In this document: piece after piece, positions 1 through 6,254 of the stretch
How positions within the stretch are numbered: position 1 is the stretch's first letter
Layout: the number at the start of each line of letters is the position of its first letter
NCBI GenBank assembly: GCA_900538765.1
Contig: UQAB01000028.1
Coordinates: 1-25,624 of the forward strand
Length of the DNA: 25,624 bases
Source: an uncultured Azospirillum sp.
Lineage (GTDB): Bacteria; Pseudomonadota; Alphaproteobacteria; RF32; CAG-239
Reading direction: 5' to 3'
Program-made: the position numbers and the translations under genes
Notes under the pieces: generated by a model
The model's database searches: none
Seen by the model: the letters and a program-made list of their open reading frames with translations, nothing else
What the model was told of the DNA's origin: nothing

Positions 1-90
1 GAACAAACCGCGGCGGACTGTAAAGCGGGGCAAACATTTACCCAGCGTTGTAAAGACAACAGCGGAACCTGGTTCGGTGAGTGTAAGTAA
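1..90 (+). CDS. 3' end of an unidentified cysteine-rich protein (partial)
   Basis: An open frame enters from the left edge and stops at TAA 88-90, giving 29 residues. Cysteines fall at residues 7, 17 and 28, in a glycine/threonine/tryptophan-rich context (CKAG...RC...GTWFGEC). This spacing resembles small disulphide-linked C-terminal repeats of exported surface or pilus-like proteins, but that is only an impression. A terminator hairpin follows 18 bases after the stop, which supports a real gene end. The function cannot be named from this fragment. Confidence 0.6.
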   Translation, partial: EQTAADCKAGQTFTQRCKDNSGTWFGECK

Positions 91-108
91 CGGGAGAATG
101 GATGGAGG

Positions 109-138
109 AAAAGAGCTTTGTTCAAGGCTCTTTTCTTT
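109..138 (+). terminator. Intrinsic terminator of the left-edge gene
   Basis: AAAAGAGCTTTG (109-120) pairs with CAAGGCTCTTTT (123-134), with one G-U pair and a very tight loop. The 3' arm runs into a T-rich stretch. It separates the left-edge gene from the NAD operon. Confidence 0.75.
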
Positions 139-157
139 ATCGTATAAGTTTTAGAGC

Positions 158-186
158 TTGACAAATGTAAAAAAGTTTAATAGCCT
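158..186 (+). promoter_or_regulatory. Probable sigma-70 promoter of the NAD salvage operon
   Basis: A perfect -35 TTGACA (158-163) is followed after 17 bases by a weak -10, TAGCCT (181-186). The predicted start, about 188-193, coincides with the first base of the leader hairpin at 193, so the transcript would open with that structure. The -10 assignment is uncertain. Confidence 0.5.
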
Positions 187-192
187 GAATTT

Positions 193-324
193 GTTCTTGT
201 CATCCGCAGGGCTTATGGGTGAGGAACTTAACATAACCGAGCCGGGTTGAGATGTTTTTTATAAAGGGATTATTGTCCCAAGTTTTTTCTCAAGATGCGG
301 CTCCTTAAATGAAGGAGTTTTTTT
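193..324 (+). promoter_or_regulatory. Structured 5' leader of the NAD operon (candidate riboswitch, unknown class)
   Basis: Helix 193-198/222-227, a two-base bulge (199-200) and helix 201-205/217-221 close an 11-base loop (206-216) ending in AGGGCTTAT. Loop bases 210-216 can pair with ATAA 233-236 plus GCC 241-243. Further on, GAGCCG (239-244) pairs with CGGCTC (298-303), and TTGAGA (247-252) pairs with TCTCAA (288-293). That long helix competes with the hairpin CTCCTT (301-306)/AAGGAG (312-317), which holds the SD and is followed by seven Ts before the ATG at 325. A hairpin with the same bulge and nearly the same loop lies before pncA. Two exclusive states and a terminator-like SD hairpin are what a ligand switch would look like. 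The ligand is unknown; a nicotinamide or NAD-pathway metabolite is the obvious guess. Confidence 0.6.
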
Positions 325-864
325 ATGTCTTATCAATACAAGCACGGCCTTACCGTTATGCGTGCCCAGCCGTTTCATATCGGGCATGCGCGGATTATTG
401 ACGATATGCTGCAAAAATGCGCTTTTGTCACGGTCATTCTCGGTTCTATTCAGGAACAGGGGACGGAACGTAATCCGTTGAATTATACGACACGCAAGAA
501 AATGATTCAAAATATTTATCGCGACAAGCCGGAATATGCCCGTTTGAAAATCATCGGCTTATTTGATATTAACAATCCGGCGGAGTGGGCCGAGTATGTT
601 TTGGATTTTATGCAAGAGAGTTTTCCCGATTTGCCGAAACCGGATGTTTATTTTGCCGGAAGCGATTATGACGCGCATTGGTTTAAATCTGCTTTTAATC
701 ATATTGAGCTGATTGACCGGACGAGTGAAGATTTTCCTTTCGTGACCGGAACGATGATCCGCGATATGCTGAAGTTCGGTGACAAGCGCTGGAAAAATTT
801 TATCCATCCCGAAAATTATGACTTGTTGGAAAGTCATTTCGGCAGAAAGAAAGCTGTTATTTAG
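325..864 (+). CDS. nadM: Nicotinamide/nicotinate-nucleotide adenylyltransferase (NadM-like)
   Basis: This 179-residue cytidylyltransferase-fold protein is predicted to transfer AMP from ATP to NMN or NaMN, giving NAD+ or its deamido form in the cytoplasm. The N-terminus has the nucleotide-binding HIGH-type motif HIGH at residues 18-21 (context RAQPFHIGH). A GSDYD motif lies at 112-116. The C-terminal TGTMIRDML (141-149) matches the family ISSTxxR-type loop that contacts ATP phosphates. Length and motifs fit the NadM or NadM-Nudix N-terminal domain better than classical NadD; no Nudix domain is present. The ATG lies seven bases after AAGGAG (312-317), inside the leader hairpin. It is first in an operon with pncA, pncB and nadE, which supplies NaMN and amidates NaAD, so NaMN is the likely substrate in vivo. 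A different adenylyl acceptor is not excluded. Confidence 0.85.
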   Translation: MSYQYKHGLTVMRAQPFHIGHARIIDDMLQKCAFVTVILGSIQEQGTERNPLNYTTRKKMIQNIYRDKPEYARLKIIGLFDINNPAEWAEYVLDFMQESFPDLPKPDVYFAGSDYDAHWFKSAFNHIELIDRTSEDFPFVTGTMIRDMLKFGDKRWKNFIHPENYDLLESHFGRKKAVI

Positions 865-874
865 CCTTTAAATT

Positions 875-943
875 ACATAACCGCTCAGGTCTTCTCAAGG
901 GCTTATAGAAGATGGGCGGGCGTTATCCTGATAAGCCTAAGGA
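875..943 (+). promoter_or_regulatory. Second structured RNA element, upstream of pncA (predicted pseudoknot over the SD)
   Basis: Helix 881-886/914-919, a two-base bulge (887-888) and helix 889-895/907-913 close an 11-base loop (896-906) that ends in AGGGCTTAT like the first leader. Loop bases GGCTTAT (900-906) are perfectly complementary to ATAAGCC (931-937), which directly precedes the SD AAGGA (939-943). Forming this H-type pseudoknot should limit ribosome access to pncA. The stems share no sequence with the first leader, so the pairing appears conserved by structure. Confidence 0.55.
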
Positions 944-951
944 ATTTACAG

Positions 952-1575
952 ATGTCCCAAAAATATTTTGTTTTGGTGGATTTTCAAAATGACTTTGTTC
1001 ATGAACAAGGCGCTTTGAGCGTTAAAAATCCGCAACTTATTCAACGCGTTCAGAAGTTTCTCAATAATTTACAGCAAGGCATGTTTGAGCAGATGATTGT
1101 AACGGCAGACAATCATTTTGCCGAAACTTATGTCTTTACAGAAGAAGCGCGGCATTACCCACCGCATTGTATTCATGGTTCCCAAGGGTGGCACTTGGCC
1201 GTTACACCTAAGAAAAATATCCCATTGCAGATATTATATAAAGGGACAACGGATATGTGGCAGGAGGCTTATACTTATCCTGTTTTGCAACAGGATTGGA
1301 AAGGCAAGGAGGTTTATCTGGCCGGCGTTTTGAGCGATGTTTGCGTTAAGCAGGCCATGGACGGTTTTCTGTCCCGCGGCGCCAAAGTGACACTGCTGGA
1401 GGATTTATGTCAGGGGGCTGAAAAACAAGTGCCGGAAATCGTTTCGGGAGCTGAGTATGACACTTTTGTCCGGGGCGGACTGTTGCGGCATATTACGGCA
1501 GCGCAGTTTTTCAGGAGAGAGCTCTTGAACAAAAAAATTATGGCGAATGTTATTTGTAATGGGGAAGGACGGTAA
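952..1575 (+). CDS. pncA: Nicotinamidase (isochorismatase family)
   Basis: The 207-residue enzyme is predicted to hydrolyse nicotinamide to nicotinate and ammonia, the first step of deamidating NAD salvage. The isochorismatase-fold triad is visible: Asp10 in DFQNDF, Lys97 in LYKGTT and Cys131 in GVLSDVCVKQ. Candidate metal ligands are Asp53 and His55 (TADNH) and His72 (PPHCIHG, the usual PPHC motif). The ATG lies eight bases after AAGGA (939-943), downstream of a predicted pseudoknot, so translation may be controlled separately from the first gene. The stop sits one base before the pncB start, so the two are probably translationally coupled. The nicotinate product is the substrate of the next gene. 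Confidence 0.93.
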   Translation: MSQKYFVLVDFQNDFVHEQGALSVKNPQLIQRVQKFLNNLQQGMFEQMIVTADNHFAETYVFTEEARHYPPHCIHGSQGWHLAVTPKKNIPLQILYKGTTDMWQEAYTYPVLQQDWKGKEVYLAGVLSDVCVKQAMDGFLSRGAKVTLLEDLCQGAEKQVPEIVSGAEYDTFVRGGLLRHITAAQFFRRELLNKKIMANVICNGEGR

Positions 1576-1576
1576 A

Positions 1577-3052
1577 ATGAAGGAGAATATTTTACAAAAC
1601 GGCAGTTCATTGTATTGCGATTTATATCATTTTGCAATGGCACAGGCGGCTTATGAGGATGGCAGGCACAATGATTTTCAGGTTTCGGAAGCTTTTTTCC
1701 GGAAGCTGCCTTTCGGCGGCGGGTATTTGGTTGCCGCCGGAATGGGGGAATTTTTGGAATGGGCGGATAATTGGCGGGTGTCAGCAGAAGATGTTGATTA
1801 TTTGGCGGAACAGCGCGGGACAGATGGCAAGTCGCTGTTTCACAAAGATTTTCTGGCTTTTATCAAAGGTAAAAAACTGGAGGTTTCGGTTGCCGGTGTT
1901 CCCGAGGGGGAAATCGTTTTTCCCGATGAACCGGTTTTGAGCGTCAGCGGCCCGTCGTGGCAGGTTGATTTGATGGAGGCAGCTTTTTTGAATATTTTTA
2001 ACGCGCAAAGTTTGGTGGCGACCAAAGCGGTGCGTTTGGTCGGCGCAGCGGCCAGCGACGGCGTTAATCGCCCGGTGTTGGAGTTTGGTTTGCGACGGGC
2101 TCAGGATATTGGCGGATTTATGCCGGCGAGAGCGGCGTTTATCGGCGGTTGCGCCGGAACGTCCAACGTCGCCGCCGGAAAATATTATGATATTCCGGTT
2201 AAGGGGACAATGGCACATTCGTTTGTTATGCGTTATGAAGACGAAACTGAGGCTTTTAAGGCTTTTCTCCGCTCCGGTCAGAACAATGCAACGTTGTTGG
2301 TTGATACTTATGATACCCGGCAGGGAATTAAAAACGCAATTAAAGCCAGCCGCGAAACAGGCATTGCCTTGCAAGGCATCCGTATAGATTCCGGGGATTT
2401 GGCTTATTGGTACAGGGAAGCGAGAAGCCTGCTGGCCGCTGCGGGAATGCCGCAGGTTAAGACGGTTGCTTCCAATGATTTGGATGAACATATTGTCGAA
2501 AACATGATTATGGTGCAGCAGGCGAAATACGATATTATTGCGGCGGGAACAAAACTGGTGACGGCTTATGATACCCCGGCGTTGGGCGGCGTGTTTAAGC
2601 TGAAAGAAATTAACGGGCGGCCGAAGATGAAAATTGCGGAAGGCAAGACGACGATTCCCGGCGCGACCAATGTGCTGCGGACGTTGTATGACGGTATGTA
2701 TAACGGTGATGTGATTGTGCCGGCCGAAGATGTTTCCCGGGGCGAGGGCTGTTTGCGGCAAAATCTGAGTTCGTTCCGTCTGCGTCGAAAAGAAGACAAG
2801 CCCAAAATTTTTGTTAAGGGGACGGAAGCTTATCCACTGTTGAAACCGATGATTATTCATGGTAAAGTCGTTGCTGACGATATTGATTACAGCCTGCAGA
2901 AAATCCGGCAGAGTACTTTGGACAATTTGCAGAAGCTCGGTGCCGAGTATAAGCGTCTGGTAAATCCGCATCAGTACGGTGTGGGTTTGGAAGCGGGAAT
3001 AAATTCCCTGCAGCAGGCAATGATTGAAGAATATCAGACAAAAGCGCTTTAA
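1577..3052 (+). CDS. pncB: Nicotinate phosphoribosyltransferase
   Basis: It condenses nicotinate with PRPP to give NaMN, with ATP hydrolysis. The 491-residue protein has the family landmarks: the N-terminal CDLYHFAMAQ (14-23), GLRRAQ (171-176), GTMAHSF (210-216) with the probable phospho-acceptor His214, YDT (245-247) and RIDSGDL (269-275), which belongs to the phosphate/PRPP site. I chose the ATG at 1577 because GGGGAAGGA (1561-1569) precedes it at a good distance and it begins one base after the pncA stop. The in-frame ATG at 1547 lies inside pncA and lacks an SD. It sits between the nicotinamidase and the NAD synthetase in the operon. Confidence 0.95.
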   Translation: MKENILQNGSSLYCDLYHFAMAQAAYEDGRHNDFQVSEAFFRKLPFGGGYLVAAGMGEFLEWADNWRVSAEDVDYLAEQRGTDGKSLFHKDFLAFIKGKKLEVSVAGVPEGEIVFPDEPVLSVSGPSWQVDLMEAAFLNIFNAQSLVATKAVRLVGAAASDGVNRPVLEFGLRRAQDIGGFMPARAAFIGGCAGTSNVAAGKYYDIPVKGTMAHSFVMRYEDETEAFKAFLRSGQNNATLLVDTYDTRQGIKNAIKASRETGIALQGIRIDSGDLAYWYREARSLLAAAGMPQVKTVASNDLDEHIVENMIMVQQAKYDIIAAGTKLVTAYDTPALGGVFKLKEINGRPKMKIAEGKTTIPGATNVLRTLYDGMYNGDVIVPAEDVSRGEGCLRQNLSSFRLRRKEDKPKIFVKGTEAYPLLKPMIIHGKVVADDIDYSLQKIRQSTLDNLQKLGAEYKRLVNPHQYGVGLEAGINSLQQAMIEEYQTKAL

Positions 3053-3066
3053 GAAAGGAAATGCGT

Positions 3067-3840
3067 ATGGAAAAGTTATGGAAATATCTGGTTGACGGAG
3101 TGAGAGATTATTGTCGGGACAATGGCTTCGGCAAAGTGATTTTGGGATTGTCGGGCGGATTGGATTCCGCAATGGTTGGCGTTATTGCGGCGGAGGCATT
3201 GGGCGGAGAAAATGTGCGCGCTGTTATGATGAAGACAAAATATACGTCGGGGCTGAGCGTGGAAATTGCCCGGGAAACGGCCAAACTTAACGGGCTGAAT
3301 TATCAGGAAGTTGATATTCAGCCGGAGATTGACGCCCAGACGGCTTTTCTGCGTCAGTTTTTTGGGGAAGAGCCCAAGGGTGTTGTTCTGGAAAATTTAC
3401 AGGCACGGGAACGCGGCAAGCTGCTGATGGCGCTGTCCAACCAGTTTGGCGGTTTGGTTTTGGCCTGCGGCAATAAATCCGAGGCGGCGATGGGGTATTG
3501 TACATTGTATGGCGATACCTGCGGCGGTCTGGCGCCGATTGCCAATGTTTATAAGTCTGATTTATTTGCTTTGGCGCGTTGGCGGAACGGCAGGGAGCGG
3601 GTTTTGCCGTCGGAAGTTATTATCCGGGCGCCAAGCGCGGAACTCAGCGTTGGGCAAAAAGACGAGGACAGTCTGCCGCCTTATGCCGTTTTGGATGAAA
3701 TCTTAAAAGCTTATGTTGACGAAGGCAAAAGCGAAGCGGAAATTATTGCCGCCGGGCAGCCTGAGGCTTTGGTATCGCGGATTGCGGCGCAATATCGGCG
3801 AATGGCATTCAAGCGCCGGCAGATGGCCGACGGCTTGTAG
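3067..3840 (+). CDS. nadE: NAD synthetase, ammonia-dependent type
   Basis: It amidates deamido-NAD (NaAD) to NAD+ through an adenylylated intermediate. The 257-residue N-type ATP pyrophosphatase domain has the P-loop SGGLDS (29-34), NLQARER (110-116), GNKSE (135-139) and the C-terminal AELSVGQKDEDSLPPY (191-206), where glutamine-dependent and ammonia-dependent families align. No nitrilase/glutaminase domain is present, so free ammonia is the expected donor, perhaps including that released by PncA. The ATG at 3067 is preferred because AAGGA (3055-3059) lies seven bases upstream; the ATG at 3061 would be only one base from it. Last gene of the NAD operon, followed by a strong terminator. Confidence 0.93.
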   Translation: MEKLWKYLVDGVRDYCRDNGFGKVILGLSGGLDSAMVGVIAAEALGGENVRAVMMKTKYTSGLSVEIARETAKLNGLNYQEVDIQPEIDAQTAFLRQFFGEEPKGVVLENLQARERGKLLMALSNQFGGLVLACGNKSEAAMGYCTLYGDTCGGLAPIANVYKSDLFALARWRNGRERVLPSEVIIRAPSAELSVGQKDEDSLPPYAVLDEILKAYVDEGKSEAEIIAAGQPEALVSRIAAQYRRMAFKRRQMADGL

Positions 3841-3843
3841 GCG

Positions 3844-3867
3844 AGCGGGGATGTTCCCCGCTTTTTT
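3844..3867 (+). terminator. Intrinsic terminator of the NAD operon
   Basis: AGCGGGGA (3844-3851) and TCCCCGCT (3855-3862) form an 8-bp GC-rich stem with a TGT loop, followed by a T tract to 3867. It starts three bases after the nadE stop. Confidence 0.93.
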
Positions 3868-4153
3868 ATTTGTATGATTGTTCGACTCTTTTAGTGAAAT
3901 TTGTCTAAAAGAGGTTTCGTTTTAAAGCGGTTTTAAAATTTGCCGCAATATGCTGAGATGACTCAATGTGACTCTGAGTCGGGGATTGAGAAAAATTTAT
4001 TTTAATATTGCTGCATTTTTTTCTTGCAATGTTTGTTTGTCTATGATACAAGAGGGCACAGTTTGTAACAAATGGGCAGAATCCTGCCCTTTGTTTATGT
4101 ACTGAACCATGACGCAAATCATTGAATTATCAGAATTTGCAGAGTTTTAATTT
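3868..4153 (+). other. Non-coding gap before the S10 operon, with a hairpin and a weak promoter
   Basis: I see no convincing gene here. It holds an inverted repeat GACTCA (3960-3965)/TGAGTC (3975-3980), a weak promoter-like pair TTGCAA (4024-4029) and TACAAG (4047-4052) with 17-base spacing, and a strong hairpin. In that hairpin CAAA-T-GGGCAG (4069-4079) pairs with CTGCCCTTTG (4084-4093), with one bulged T. If the weak promoter is real, the hairpin would lie about 10 bases into the transcript and could act as an attenuator for the S10 operon. Confidence 0.45.
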
Positions 4154-4182
4154 TAGACATCCTCCGGGGGTCTAGCTATAAT
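4154..4182 (+). promoter_or_regulatory. Strong sigma-70 promoter of the S10 operon
   Basis: TAGACA (4154-4159, five of six consensus bases) and a perfect TATAAT (4177-4182) are separated by 17 bases. The predicted start near 4189 lies only about nine bases before the rpsJ ATG, so the transcript would have almost no leader. Confidence 0.75.
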
Positions 4183-4197
4183 AGGAATCGTTTTTGA

Positions 4198-4509
4198 ATG
4201 ATTGATACTCAAAATATAAGAATTCGCCTGAAGGCTTTTGATCATCGTTTGCTCGATGCTTCCACAAAGGAAATCGTTCACACAGCCAAAAGAACAGGCG
4301 CTAATGTAAGAGGTCCGATCCCTCTGCCGACACAGATTGAGAAATTTACGGTAAACCGTTCTCCGCACGTTGACAAGAAGTCCCGCGAGCAGTTCGAAAT
4401 CCGTACTCACAAGAGACTTCTCGATATCGTCGATCCGACACCGCAGACAGTTGACGCTTTGATGAAACTGGACTTGGCTGCCGGTGTTAATGTTGAAATC
4501 AAACTTTAA
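4198..4509 (+). CDS. rpsJ: 30S ribosomal protein S10
   Basis: Full-length S10 (103 residues), a 30S head protein that also acts as NusE in antitermination. The family pattern is clear: IRIRLKAFDHRLLD near the N-terminus, RTGANVRGPIPLPT in the middle and THKRLLDIVDPTPQTVDAL near the C-terminus. It opens the S10 operon but has no clear SD if transcription begins at the strong promoter. AGGAA (4183-4187) is 10 bases away and would lie mostly upstream of the predicted transcript start. The rpsL-rpsG-fusA-tuf block that often precedes rpsJ is not here. Confidence 0.98.
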   Translation: MIDTQNIRIRLKAFDHRLLDASTKEIVHTAKRTGANVRGPIPLPTQIEKFTVNRSPHVDKKSREQFEIRTHKRLLDIVDPTPQTVDALMKLDLAAGVNVEIKL

Positions 4510-4522
4510 TTTTGAAAACAAT

Positions 4523-4548
4523 GTTGGCTTTTGAAAGATAAAGTCAAC
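4523..4548 (+). promoter_or_regulatory. Intercistronic hairpin between rpsJ and rplC
   Basis: GTTGGCTTT (4523-4531) pairs with AAAGTCAAC (4540-4548) over 9 bp with one G-U pair; the loop is TGAAAGAT. No T tract follows, so it is not a terminator. It could be an RNA processing or ribosomal-protein binding site. Confidence 0.5.
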
Positions 4549-4571
4549 CAATTGAAAAGGAAAAACTAATA

Positions 4572-5294
4572 ATGCGTACGGGTCTAATCGCAAAAAAACT
4601 TGGAATGTCCCGCATTTTTGAAGCTGACGGAACTCATGTTCCTGTAACAGTTCTGAGTGTCGAAGGCTTAAAAGTTGTTGATGTTAGAACGATGGAGCGC
4701 GACGGATATACTGCGGTACAACTGGGTACCGGCGCTGTTAAGCTGAAAAATGTATCCAAGCCTCTTAAAGGTCATTTTGCAAAAGCAAATATCGAACCAA
4801 TGAAAAAGCTGGCTGAGTTCAGAGTTTCTGAAGACTGCCTGCTGTCCGTTGGCAATGAATTATCTGTAGAACATTTTGTTCCGGGCCAGTTTGTTGACGT
4901 TTGCTCAACATCTAAAGGTAAGGGTTTTGCCGGTGTTATGAAACGCCACAACTTTGCCGGTTTGGAAGCTACCCACGGTGTGTCAATTTCTCACCGTTCT
5001 CACGGTTCTACAGGACAAAGACAAGATCCGGGCAAAGTATTCAAAGGTAAAAAGATGGCCGGTCACTTGGGTGATGAACGCGTTACCGTTCAGAATCTGA
5101 AAGTTGTTGCCGTTGATGCCTCCAAAGGCTTGATTATGGTTAAGGGCGGCGTTCCTGGTGCTGAAAATGCATGGGTTCGCATTACCGATGCCGTTAAAAT
5201 CGCAAGCCCGGTTGAACTGCCTTTGCCTGCCGGACTGAAAAAGTCTGATGAACCTGTTGCAGCTAAAGCTGAAACTACAGCTGACAATGCATAA
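4572..5294 (+). CDS. rplC: 50S ribosomal protein L3
   Basis: L3 (240 residues) is an early-assembling 23S rRNA binder near the peptidyl transferase centre. Visible signatures are the N-terminal GLIAKKLGMSRIF and the central segment with GFAGVMKRHNF and SHRSHGSTGQRQDPGKVFKGK, whose conserved glutamine in the GQRQDPG loop is the usual target of PrmB methylation. It exceeds the usual ~210 residues through a C-terminal Ala/Lys/Asp-rich tail from about residue 218, of the kind seen in alphaproteobacteria. AAAAGG (4555-4560) lies 11 bases before the ATG. Confidence 0.98.
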   Translation: MRTGLIAKKLGMSRIFEADGTHVPVTVLSVEGLKVVDVRTMERDGYTAVQLGTGAVKLKNVSKPLKGHFAKANIEPMKKLAEFRVSEDCLLSVGNELSVEHFVPGQFVDVCSTSKGKGFAGVMKRHNFAGLEATHGVSISHRSHGSTGQRQDPGKVFKGKKMAGHLGDERVTVQNLKVVAVDASKGLIMVKGGVPGAENAWVRITDAVKIASPVELPLPAGLKKSDEPVAAKAETTADNA

Positions 5295-5313
5295 TCAATA
5301 AGGATTGAAAATT

Positions 5314-5934
5314 ATGAAACAGGACATCTTAAATTTAGATAATCAGAATGTCGGATCCATTGAACTGAATGACGCTATTTTCGGTCTGGAAGTTCGCGCC
5401 GATATTTTACACAGGGTTGTTAACTGGCAGCTGGCCAGACTGCAATCCGGCAACCACAAAACAAAAGGCCGTTCCGAAGTTGCTTTGACGCCGTCCAAGC
5501 CTTTCAAACAGAAGGGCAGCGGTAACGCCCGTCAGGGTTCTCGCAAGGGTACTCAGTTTAGAAAAGGTGGTATCGTGTTTGGTCCGGTTGTTCGCGACCA
5601 CTCACATGAACTGACCAAGAAGTTTAGAAAACTTGGTTTGAAAACAGCCCTTTCAGCAAAGGCTAAAGAGGGTAACCTGGTCATCGTTGACGAGGCAAAA
5701 TTGTCAGCTCCCAAGACAAAAGACTTACAGGCTAAGTTGGATGTCTGCGGGTTGAAAAATTGTCTGTTCATTGACGGCAAGGAAGTTGACGTAAATTTTG
5801 CATTGGCTACCAGAAATATTGCAAATGTTGATGTTTTGCCGACTATTGGTGCCAATGTCTACGACATCTTAAGAAAAGACAAATTGGTGTTGACTAAAGA
5901 TGCAGTTAGTTGCTTAGAGGAAAGATTGAAATGA
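5314..5934 (+). CDS. rplD: 50S ribosomal protein L4
   Basis: L4 (206 residues) binds 23S rRNA and lines the exit tunnel through an extended loop. That loop is visible as RSEVALTPSKPFKQKGSGNARQG followed by RKGTQFRKGG (about residues 50-85). I start at the ATG 5314, nine bases after AAGGA (5300-5304), not the in-frame TTG at 5305. In enterobacteria L4 autoregulates the S10 operon; I see no leader here matching that model. The stop overlaps the rplW start as ATGA. Confidence 0.97.
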   Translation: MKQDILNLDNQNVGSIELNDAIFGLEVRADILHRVVNWQLARLQSGNHKTKGRSEVALTPSKPFKQKGSGNARQGSRKGTQFRKGGIVFGPVVRDHSHELTKKFRKLGLKTALSAKAKEGNLVIVDEAKLSAPKTKDLQAKLDVCGLKNCLFIDGKEVDVNFALATRNIANVDVLPTIGANVYDILRKDKLVLTKDAVSCLEERLK

Positions 5935-6251
5935 TAAAATCAAAGAAATCAGCAAACAATGTTACTGCTAAAATGTACGATACATTGGTTCGTCCTGTAA
6001 TTACCGAAAAATCTATGGTTTCTTCCGAGGCCGGCAAGGTTACCTTTATGGTTCCTCTGTCTGCCAACAAAGATGATGTTAAAGCAGCTGTAGAAACAAT
6101 CTTTAATGTAAAGGTTACTAAGGTAAATACAGTTCGTCAGTTCGGTAAAGAGAAGCGCTTCAGAGGTTTTGTCGGTCAGCGTTCTGACTACAAAAAGGCA
6201 GTGATTACTCTTGCCGAGGGTCAAAATATTGATGTTACAACAGGAATTTAA
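5931..6251 (+). CDS. rplW: 50S ribosomal protein L23
   Basis: L23 (106 residues) sits at the tunnel exit and docks trigger factor and SRP. The diagnostic MYDTLVRPVITEKSM segment is at residues 15-29. The start at 5931 overlaps the rplD stop (ATGA) and follows GAGGA (5917-5921) by nine bases, which suggests translational coupling. It gives a 14-residue Lys/Asn-rich extension before the usual L23 start; the internal ATG at 5973 would give the classical length. Confidence 0.96.
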   Translation: MIKSKKSANNVTAKMYDTLVRPVITEKSMVSSEAGKVTFMVPLSANKDDVKAAVETIFNVKVTKVNTVRQFGKEKRFRGFVGQRSDYKKAVITLAEGQNIDVTTGI

Positions 6252-6254
6252 GAC

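Noticed and set aside
231..883. Nine-base word ACATAACCG shared by both NAD leaders (231-239 and 875-883)
   Set aside because: It lies after the hairpin in one leader and before it in the other, so it is not part of the common fold and may be chance.
1781..3172. 463-codon open frame on the minus strand opposite pncB
   Set aside because: It is an antisense shadow of pncB: no SD, low-complexity His/Asn/Arg-rich product, and pncB has clear family motifs.
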